Assembly: GCA_030673725.1 (NCBI GenBank)
Contig: DAOVIL010000034.1
Location: forward strand, 1 to 6,399
Reading direction: 5' to 3'
Length of the DNA stretch: 6,399 nucleotides
Origin: Candidatus Aenigmatarchaeota archaeon
Lineage (GTDB): Archaea > Aenigmatarchaeota > Aenigmatarchaeia > QMZP01
The notes beneath the pieces were generated by a model that saw only the letters and a program-made list of their open reading frames with translations, made no database searches and was not told the origin of the DNA. The translations under genes and the position numbers were made by a program. Below, piece by piece: positions 1 through 5,288 of the stretch (position 1 is its first letter; each line of letters begins with the position of its first letter).

Positions 1-2
1 CA

Positions 3-605
3 AAACAATGTAATGATAGAAAAGATAACGATGCTGACGGTTTAATTGATTATCCAAACGATCCTGGCTGTACAAGCATCTATGATGACAACGAAACAGA
101 TGTTTGTACAGAAAAATGGTGGTGTACACCTTGGTCAGAATGTAAAAACGGAATACAAACAAGAACATGCATTGATAAAAATAATTGCGGCACCTCTATA
201 TTCAAACCAAATGAATCCTTATCCTGCCAAGAAAGATGCGAAGAGAAATGGGCTTGTACAGAATGGGGCCCTTGTATTGAAGGTACTAGAATAAGAGTTT
301 GTAAAGACGCTAATCTCTGTGGAACAGGCCTTCTAAAGCCACAGGAAACAGAAGAATGTGCTATCCCTTCCTGTTATGATAATATAAAAAATCAAGATGA
401 AGAGGGTATCGATTGCGGTGGACCTTGCGACCCCTGTCTCCAGGAGATAGGGCTTGAAACACCCAAGGCGACATCACAGTTGATAGTTGGTGCCGTGACA
501 AAAGAGATAGTCCAGTACTGGCCGTATGAGATTGTGGTCGTCATAATCCTGGTAGTAGTTTTCATGACGTACAAGACTGGCATACTGAGGAATAATAGAA
601 AGTAG
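3..605 (+). CDS. Membrane-anchored Cys-rich surface protein, thrombospondin-1-like repeats (5' truncated)
   Basis: This frame is open from the left edge to the TAG at 603-605 and gives 200 residues with no start in view, so the gene begins outside the window. Residues 3-23 form a Cys-bounded acidic loop with an EF-hand-like pattern (D8, D10, D12, G13, D16), followed by YPNDPGC. Residues 38-81 and 82-125 are two repeats of exactly 44 residues with the thrombospondin-1-like pattern W-x-C-x2-W-x2-C-x2-G-x3-R-x-C-x5-CG. Residues 124-145 carry a C-x-D-x-I-x-N...GIDCGGPC-x2-C motif that I recall from many archaeal secreted proteins. Residues 175-190 are a strong membrane helix, ending in a short basic tail (KTGILRNNRK). 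The inferred topology is a large extracellular N-terminal part, probably disulfide-rich and metal-binding, anchored at its C-terminus. A role in adhesion or the cell envelope is plausible but unproven. Codon use in the repeats (AAA, AAT, GAT, TTA) is more AT-rich than in the neighbouring genes. Confidence 0.85.
   Translation, partial: KQCNDRKDNDADGLIDYPNDPGCTSIYDDNETDVCTEKWWCTPWSECKNGIQTRTCIDKNNCGTSIFKPNESLSCQERCEEKWACTEWGPCIEGTRIRVCKDANLCGTGLLKPQETEECAIPSCYDNIKNQDEEGIDCGGPCDPCLQEIGLETPKATSQLIVGAVTKEIVQYWPYEIVVVIILVVVFMTYKTGILRNNRK
114..377 (+). repeat. Two tandem 132-bp coding units (44-residue thrombospondin-1-like repeats)
   Basis: The units are 114-245 and 246-377. At protein level all five cysteines keep an exact 44-residue offset (C41/C85, C47/C91, C56/C100, C62/C106, C75/C119). 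The KW start, second Trp, Gly, Arg, CGT and KP positions are also shared. DNA identity is much weaker than the protein pattern, so this is an old duplication or a selected protein repeat, not a recent DNA duplication. More copies may lie beyond the left edge. Confidence 0.8.
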
Positions 606-624
606 TGACGACAGATTGAGAGCC

Positions 625-1686
625 TCAGTCCATGTGGAACTCGACTATATCCCCGTCCCTCAGCCTGAAGTTCATGCCCACTATCTGCCCTTCGAACTGG
701 GCTGAAGGCCCCCATATCCTGGCGTGCTTGAAGTGCTCCACGAACACCCTGTGTATCTTCTCCCCCACATCCTTCACTGTGGAGTCCCTCTTGACTATCA
801 TGGGCTCCTTCATGTCAGCAGACCTGCCTATCCTCTTGAGGTAGACCCTCATCAGATTGAGCTTGCCCCACACAGCTTCCTTGAAGGTGTCTATCCCTTT
901 ACCATCCTTGGCTGATATGTCCAGGCCCTTTCTCTCGTCCCAGTCCACCAGGTCGGCTTTATTATACACGACCAGGCTGGGCACATACTTCAGGTTCCTG
1001 GCCATCGCGTCCACTATCTGGTCCAGTGTGGCCTTCTCCCTTATCGTTATCTCGGCATTGTAGACCCCGAACTCGTTCAGCACAGATATTATCACTTCCT
1101 TGTCCACACCCATCTTCTTGGGCATGGTTATCTGCAGTCCGCCTCTATCCCTCCTCTTGACCTTTATGTCAGGCGGGCTCTGGTCCAGCCTCAGGCCGGC
1201 CTGGTGCAGCTCGTTCTTCATCATCTCTGCCTGCTCAGGCTTCCTGGCATCAGCCAGGAACACCACCAGGTCGGCAATCCTTATGACTGATATCACTTCC
1301 TTCCCTCTCCCTTTGCCTGACGCAGCCCCCTCTATCAGGCCAGGGACGTCCAGGACCTGTATCTTGGCGCCCCTGTACTCGAGCATCCCGGGCACCACCT
1401 TCAGGGTCGTGAACTCGTACTCAGCCACCCTGGAGTCAGCTGACGTTATCTGGTTGAGGAGGGTGGACTTTCCCACAGAAGGGAGTCCCACGAGAAGGAC
1501 AGTCGCGTCCCCCCTCTTACGGATGCCATAGCCTAATCCGCCCTTTCCTGCAGACTGTTTTGCCTGCTCTGCCCTGAACTTGGCGAGCTTGGCCTTCTGC
1601 TTGCCTATATGCTTCTGGGTGGCCTTGTTGTAGGGAGTCTTCTTCAGCTCTTCCTCAATTTCTCTGATTTGCTCCTCAACCGACAT
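625..1686 (-). CDS. drg: DRG-family GTPase (Obg-like, TGS domain)
   Basis: This is a developmentally regulated GTP-binding protein, a cytosolic translation-associated GTPase conserved in archaea and eukaryotes; eukaryotic members bind ribosomes together with DFRP partners. It has 353 residues, close to the family's usual ~365. Residues 1-45 form a charged helical N-terminus. The G domain shows G1 GLPSVGKST (67-75), G2 threonines in EFTT (91-94), G3 DVPGLIEG (113-120) within the DRG hallmark running to GKGRG (128), G4 NKAD (242-245) and G5 SAK (258-260). The segment at about 165-235, between G3 and G4, matches the S5D2-like insertion of DRGs. Residues ~278-352 are the TGS domain. All nucleotide-binding motifs are intact. 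The ATG at 1686 is the first in frame and gives the expected N-terminus. A GGAGAG at 1698-1703 lies 11 bases before it. The gene is divergent from top6B and converges on the surface-protein gene. Its substrate or target cannot be read from the sequence. Confidence 0.96.
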   Translation of the reverse strand: MSVEEQIREIEEELKKTPYNKATQKHIGKQKAKLAKFRAEQAKQSAGKGGLGYGIRKRGDATVLLVGLPSVGKSTLLNQITSADSRVAEYEFTTLKVVPGMLEYRGAKIQVLDVPGLIEGAASGKGRGKEVISVIRIADLVVFLADARKPEQAEMMKNELHQAGLRLDQSPPDIKVKRRDRGGLQITMPKKMGVDKEVIISVLNEFGVYNAEITIREKATLDQIVDAMARNLKYVPSLVVYNKADLVDWDERKGLDISAKDGKGIDTFKEAVWGKLNLMRVYLKRIGRSADMKEPMIVKRDSTVKDVGEKIHRVFVEHFKHARIWGPSAQFEGQIVGMNFRLRDGDIVEFHMD

Positions 1687-1720
1687 AATAAATTAATCTC
1701 TCCAGCATACTTAAAAGCGT
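1687..1720 (-). promoter_or_regulatory. Candidate promoter of the DRG GTPase gene
   Basis: On the minus strand, CTTTTAA (1717 down to 1711) resembles an archaeal TATA box. Its centre is about 28 bases before the ATG. With the usual ~26-base spacing, transcription would start within a few bases of the start codon and give a leaderless or near-leaderless mRNA. In that case the GGAGAG at 1698-1703 would lie outside the transcript. The call rests on motif and spacing only. Confidence 0.5.
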
Positions 1721-1818
1721 GATGATGGGGCACATAATTTGGGCGTTTTTTGCCGGAAAACGAGCCGAAATTCGGTACAAAACCGATATCAAGAGAACCA
1801 TAATAATCTTTATAAACC

Positions 1819-1872
1819 ACCAAAACCATAATAAATATTCCAGTCAGAACTGCTCCTTGTTGTGGTTTTGGT
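1819..1872. repeat. Perfect 10-bp inverted repeat in the divergent intergenic region
   Basis: ACCAAAACCA (1819-1828) and its exact reverse complement TGGTTTTGGT (1863-1872) are separated by 34 bases. They lie between the DRG and top6B genes, just after a palindromic TTTATAAA (1809-1816) that could act as a TATA element in either direction. The arms could be paired operator half-sites or an RNA stem. Their wide spacing fits a dimeric regulator or looping better than a terminator. The function is unknown. Confidence 0.45.
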
Positions 1873-1895
1873 CGTTAGAGATGTGTTGGAACTGA

Positions 1896-1909
1896 AACCT
1901 CTGAAGGTT
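1896..1909. repeat. Short dyad next to the top6B TATA box
   Basis: AACCT (1896-1900), loop CTGA, AGGTT (1905-1909) form a perfect 5-bp dyad that runs into the first TATA-like sequence of top6B. A protein bound here would compete with TBP/TFB, so an operator is conceivable. Five base pairs can easily arise by chance. Confidence 0.25.
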
Positions 1910-1956
1910 AAATATAAGTTGTTGCTATAAATAAACTATTCGGAAAAAGGCTGAGT
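1908..1956 (+). promoter_or_regulatory. Candidate promoter region of the top6B-top6A operon
   Basis: Two TATA-like boxes precede top6B. TTAAATATAAG (1908-1918) would start transcription near 1939, giving a leader of about 18 bases that contains GGAAAAAGG (1942-1950), a weak ribosome-binding candidate 6 bases before the ATG. TATAAATA (1926-1933) would start transcription near 1955, giving an almost leaderless mRNA. The sequence does not decide between them, and both could be used. Confidence 0.55.
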
Positions 1957-3597
1957 ATGGCTCAAAAAGATAAAGCAGAAGAAATGGCAGGTCAGACAAA
2001 GGAGATATCTGTATCAGAGTTCTTCGAGAAAAACAGGCACCTGCTAGGGTATGACAACAAGATAAAGGCACTCCTGATTATCGTGAAAGAGGGCGTGGAC
2101 AATGCCCTAGACGCTGCAGAGGAAGCAAGGATAATGCCTGAGATATTCGTTAAGGTAGAGGAGCTGGAAAGGGAAAAGTATAAGATAGTCATAAAGGACA
2201 ACGGCCCCGGGATAGTGAAGGCCAACATACCCAAGATATTCGGAACCCTGCTCTACGGCTCCAAGTTCCACCGTTTGAGGCAAAGCCGTGGCCAACAGGG
2301 CCTGGGGGTCTCATGCGCTGTCATGTATTCCCAGCTGACCACAGGGGAGTCCACAGAAGTCATATCCTCCACAGGCGACGGGAAGACCCACAAGTACAGG
2401 ATCAAGATAGACGTCAAGAACAACAAGCCAGAAATCCTCAGCGACGAGGTGGTGGATATGGATACATGGCATGGCGTGCAGATAATGTTCATATGCGAAG
2501 GGATTTACAGGGAGCACAAGCAGTCCATCCTGGAATACCTGAAAGAGACCGCCATCTCCAACCCGTTCGCCAAGATAACGTTCGACTCCCCGAACGGGAA
2601 GTTCGACTTCAGTGCAGGAATCGACAAGCTTCCTGACGAACCAAGTGAGATAAAACCCCACCTTTACGGTGTGGAAGTGGGAATACTGTCCAGGATGCTG
2701 AAGGCGACCAAGGCCAGGACGCTCCAGTCCTTCCTGACATCAGAGTTCAGCAGGGTCGGGAGCACAGCAGCCAATGAGATAATAACCAAGGCAGGCATAG
2801 TGGGGGAGGACGGCAGCCCTGACGGAAGGCTGTCCCCAAAGAGGCTGACAGATGAGCAGATGGTCAGCATAGTCAAAGCAGTTAAAGAGGTCAAGCTCAG
2901 CAGACCCCCGACAGACTGCCTGTCACCGCTCGGGTCAGATTCAGTGGAGAAGGGCCTGAAGAAGGAGCTGAACCCGGATTTCATAACAGCTGTCTCAAGG
3001 AGCCCGACAGTGTACAGGGGCTGGCCTTTCCAGATAGAGGTGGGCCTGGCGTACGGCGGCTCCATAGAGAGCGCCAAGTTCATGAGGTTCGCCAACAGGG
3101 TGCCCCTGCTCTACCAGCAGGGCGACTGCGCCATGACAAAGGCCATGGCTACCATAGACTGGAGGAGGTACGGCCTCCAAGGAGATAAATTGCCTGAGGG
3201 GCCCATAGCAATATTCATACATATGGCATCAGTCTGGGTGCCATTCACATCAGAGTCAAAGGAAGCGGTGGCCAGCTATCCTATCATACTGAAAGAAGTG
3301 AAGCTTGCGCTTCAGGAGGCGACCAGGAAGCTCTCCCTCTACCTGTCAGGCATGAGGAAGGCCCAGTACCAGCAGGAGAGGATGAAGATATTCGAGAGGT
3401 ATGCTGGCGATACAGCTACGGCACTGGCAGAGCTGACAGGAAGGGACGCAGACGAGATACAGGTCATGATAAACGAGATAGCGAAGACAGTTCACGAAGA
3501 GGCGCTGAAAACCGAGAACGGAAAGGAAGAGGAAGCGCCTCCAGTTGAAGTAGAAGGCGGTAAAGAGAATGGAGAAGAAGACGAAGAAGCAGAGTGA
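1957..3597 (+). CDS. top6B: DNA topoisomerase VI subunit B (ATPase subunit)
   Basis: This is the ATP-binding subunit of type IIB topoisomerase. ATP-driven dimerisation of B closes the gate while subunit A cleaves the DNA, so that A2B2 relaxes supercoils and decatenates. The GHKL fold is clear: motif I with E45 and N49 (KEGVDNALDA), motif II DNGPGI (81-86), and motif III G-x2-GLGVS (112-119). The H2TH segment lies near 255-282 (LQSFLTSEFSRVG). The transducer carries the family-typical FANRVPLLYQQGD (378-390) and TSESKEA (431-437), where K435 fits the ATP-contacting switch lysine. At 546 residues it is close to the short Sulfolobus-type B subunit (~530) and lacks room for the C-terminal Ig-like domain of Methanosarcina B. 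From about 519 the tail is low-complexity and strongly acidic. The ATG at 1957 is 6 bases after GGAAAAAGG. The last 29 bases overlap top6A, indicating coupled translation. All catalytic residues are present. Confidence 0.97.
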   Translation: MAQKDKAEEMAGQTKEISVSEFFEKNRHLLGYDNKIKALLIIVKEGVDNALDAAEEARIMPEIFVKVEELEREKYKIVIKDNGPGIVKANIPKIFGTLLYGSKFHRLRQSRGQQGLGVSCAVMYSQLTTGESTEVISSTGDGKTHKYRIKIDVKNNKPEILSDEVVDMDTWHGVQIMFICEGIYREHKQSILEYLKETAISNPFAKITFDSPNGKFDFSAGIDKLPDEPSEIKPHLYGVEVGILSRMLKATKARTLQSFLTSEFSRVGSTAANEIITKAGIVGEDGSPDGRLSPKRLTDEQMVSIVKAVKEVKLSRPPTDCLSPLGSDSVEKGLKKELNPDFITAVSRSPTVYRGWPFQIEVGLAYGGSIESAKFMRFANRVPLLYQQGDCAMTKAMATIDWRRYGLQGDKLPEGPIAIFIHMASVWVPFTSESKEAVASYPIILKEVKLALQEATRKLSLYLSGMRKAQYQQERMKIFERYAGDTATALAELTGRDADEIQVMINEIAKTVHEEALKTENGKEEEAPPVEVEGGKENGEEDEEAE

Positions 3598-4678
3598 TGA
3601 GAAGGTGACCAAGAAGCTCATAGAGCTCGGGAATGATGTAATGGGCCAGCTCGGCCAGAAGAAGAACCCGTCAGTGGCGCTTCCCATAAGGGCCCTATCC
3701 AACATATTCTTCGACGAGAAGACAGGCCTGGTGCAGCTGGGCGAGAAGGTCTCCAAGAGGACCTACATGAACATAGCCCACACCAGGAAGTTCATGCAGA
3801 CGCTCCTGATAGCAGCGGAGTGCAAGAAGATAATCAGCCAGAATGTCACCACATCCATCAGGGACCTTTATTATGCCATCAAGCACACCATACCGGAGAC
3901 AAAGGAGAACACAGTCGAGGACCAGAGCGAGTCAGACCCCATACTGGAGGATCTGGAGGCAGCCCTGAACACGCTGAGGGAGAGGCTTCACCTGCAGGCA
4001 GACAGGAAGGGATATGTCGCAGGCCCGATAATGGTCAACGACAGGGGAGACATGATAGACTGCAGCAAGATGGGCTCGTCTGGCTGGGCCATACCGTCCA
4101 ATGTGGAACCTGACCTTATAAGCTTCGAGAAGTGCAGCGCTGATTTCGTGCTGGTCATAGAGAAGGATGCTGTATGGCAAAGACTGAACGAGGACAAGTT
4201 CTGGAGGAATCAGAACTGCTTGATAATCACAGGGAAGGGGCAGCCTGCAAGGGGCTGCAGGAGGCTTGTCAACAGGCTGCACAACGAGCTCAAGCTCCCC
4301 ATATATGTGCTTACTGACGGAGATTTCTGGGGATACTATATCTACTCGGTCATCAAACAGGGCTCTATTAAGCTAAGCTTCCTTTCTGACAGATTGGGAA
4401 CCCCAAGCGCCAAGTTCATTGGCCTGACCACGAAGGATGTTGAAAAATTCAATATTCCAAAAAACGTCACAATCAAATTGAACGAGGGCGATATAAAGAG
4501 AGGAAACGAGATGATGAAATATAGGTGGTTCGAGCCGAAGGAATGGCAGGATGAGCTAAAGAATATGCTGAAGGTAGGCTATAAGCTAGAGTTAGAGGCC
4601 CTGTCAGCCAAGGGTATAAGATTCATCAGTGAGACATACCTGCCCCAGAAGATAAAAGAGAAAGACTTCTTACCCTAG
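3569..4678 (+). CDS. top6A: DNA topoisomerase VI subunit A (Spo11-like cleavage subunit)
   Basis: This is the DNA-cleaving subunit of topoisomerase VI, the archaeal homologue of meiotic Spo11. A winged-helix (CAP-like) tyrosine attacks DNA, and a Toprim domain holds Mg2+. It has 369 residues, the usual size. The CAP domain contains RALSNIFFDE (41-50) and IRDLYY (97-102), with Y102 the expected catalytic tyrosine. The Toprim domain has E198 (VIEKDA) and the acidic pair D250 and D252. The following residue is Phe (TDGDFWG, 249-255), where family members that I recall have Pro (DxDPxG). The C-terminal GDIKRGNEM and the segment ending LPQKI fit the family. The ATG at 3569 lies inside top6B and adds a Lys-rich head (MEKKTKKQ). 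An in-frame GTG at 3605 (V13) is a possible shorter start, without a better ribosome site. The stop at 4676-4678 lies inside the 3' end of the opposing small Cys-rich gene. Confidence 0.96.
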   Translation: MEKKTKKQSDEKVTKKLIELGNDVMGQLGQKKNPSVALPIRALSNIFFDEKTGLVQLGEKVSKRTYMNIAHTRKFMQTLLIAAECKKIISQNVTTSIRDLYYAIKHTIPETKENTVEDQSESDPILEDLEAALNTLRERLHLQADRKGYVAGPIMVNDRGDMIDCSKMGSSGWAIPSNVEPDLISFEKCSADFVLVIEKDAVWQRLNEDKFWRNQNCLIITGKGQPARGCRRLVNRLHNELKLPIYVLTDGDFWGYYIYSVIKQGSIKLSFLSDRLGTPSAKFIGLTTKDVEKFNIPKNVTIKLNEGDIKRGNEMMKYRWFEPKEWQDELKNMLKVGYKLELEALSAKGIRFISETYLPQKIKEKDFLP

Positions 4679-4798
4679 GCAGGCAGGAAGCCCGCCATGT
4701 TGCTTGTGGTGATTGACGCACTCGCAGCACATCCCCTTTCTCTCGCACTCATATGTGCAGGGACAGCCCTTCAGGTTATCTTCCTTCTTGCATTCCAT
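4670..4798 (-). CDS. Small Cys-rich protein, DUF6485-like (42 residues)
   Basis: The ATG at 4798-4796 starts one base after the stop of the thioredoxin-like gene, and the TAA is at 4672-4670. The product begins MECKKEDNLKGCPCTYECER and ends GGLPACLG. Seven cysteines (3, 12, 14, 18, 24, 25, 27) plus C40 and a His pair (30, 31) suggest binding of zinc or an iron-sulfur centre. The order MECKK...L..C.CTY..C.R.G.CCEC...H...G.LPAC matches my recollection of the DUF6485 family, whose function is unknown. I cannot run the profile. AGGGG at 4806-4810, 7 bases before the ATG, is a good ribosome site. It is the last gene of the minus-strand operon and overlaps the end of top6A by 9 bases on the opposite strand. 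No signal peptide is visible, so it is probably cytosolic. Confidence 0.82.
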   Translation of the reverse strand: MECKKEDNLKGCPCTYECERKGMCCECVNHHKQHGGLPACLG

Positions 4799-4799
4799 C

Positions 4800-5288
4800 T
4801 TACAACCCCTGCATCGATTCTTTGTAGAACCTGTCGCCCATGTTCCCTGTGTAGACCTTGCAGTCTATTATCACTGCAGGCAGATACACCTTGTTTGGCA
4901 CGGTTATCTGGAGGGCTGACAGCCTGTGTGCGTCAGTGTTCTGGTCTATGTATTCCACTGTCTTCCCAAGCTCCCGCTCATATTCCTCTATCTTGTCCAC
5001 CACATAGGGGCACTCCGCGCATCCCGGGGCATGTATCACTAGTATCTTGCCGTCTATCTTCCTGAGTTCGCACTGCTTCTGGCTTATCTCTGTCGAACCC
5101 TCTATGGATATGGCCTCTATGGTAGTCTCAGGTGTGGGTGTCACCACTCCGGTGATGCCCTGTGTCTGATCCGCCTGTCCGGTATCCTGAGAACCTGCGT
5201 CTGGGGCTGATGGCGTGCCAGAAGGCTGGCTGACGCAAAGGCTGACAAGGACCACTGCAATCAGAAGGGTTAATGCTATTGCTCTCAT
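4800..5288 (-). CDS. Membrane-anchored thioredoxin-like protein (CxxC)
   Basis: The product has 162 residues. Residues 1-17 are a hydrophobic signal or anchor segment ending at C18 (LVSLC), a poor lipobox because the residue before Cys is Leu rather than Gly, Ala or Ser. Residues ~20-60 are a Pro/Ser/Thr/Gln-rich low-complexity linker, typical of a tether outside the membrane. From ~75 a thioredoxin fold follows: strand KILVIHA (81-87), active-site CAEC (90-93) at the start of a helix, a second strand (VEYID), and LPAVII (136-141) with the probable cis-proline P137. C73 and C143 are further cysteines that could form a second disulfide. The likely role is a thiol-disulfide exchange factor facing the cell exterior, partner unknown. 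The ATG overlaps the upstream gene's TGA (ATGA, 5285-5288), and AGGAG lies 10 bases before it. The Cys-rich small gene follows after one base. Confidence 0.85.
   Translation of the reverse strand: MRAIALTLLIAVVLVSLCVSQPSGTPSAPDAGSQDTGQADQTQGITGVVTPTPETTIEAISIEGSTEISQKQCELRKIDGKILVIHAPGCAECPYVVDKIEEYERELGKTVEYIDQNTDAHRLSALQITVPNKVYLPAVIIDCKVYTGNMGDRFYKESMQGL
4806..4810 (-). promoter_or_regulatory. Ribosome-binding site of the small Cys-rich gene
   Basis: AGGGG on the minus strand lies in the last codons of the thioredoxin-like gene, 7 bases before the ATG at 4798. Its spacing supports the short frame as a translated gene. Confidence 0.55.

Noticed and set aside
46..294. An 82-residue ATG-started frame at the left edge.
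   Set aside because: It lies out of frame within the Cys-rich surface-protein gene, whose own frame has repeats, a membrane helix and recognised motifs.
1719..1725. GTGATGA, a perfect C-box match, suggesting a C/D box guide RNA in the intergenic region.
   Set aside because: No CTGA D or D' box occurs within the ~60 bases downstream; the nearest ones are near 1892 and 1901, too far for an archaeal C/D RNA, and no C' box is present.
1746..1775. T-run followed by CCGAAATTCGG as a transcription terminator.
   Set aside because: It lies upstream of both flanking genes, which diverge, and the dyad has only a 1-base centre, so a terminator makes little sense here.
1722..1895. A 57-codon plus-strand frame starting ATGATG in the DRG-top6B intergenic region.
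   Set aside because: It has no ribosome site, starts next to the opposing DRG TATA box, spans the inverted repeats and ends in an unlikely Trp/Cys-rich stretch. It looks like chance.
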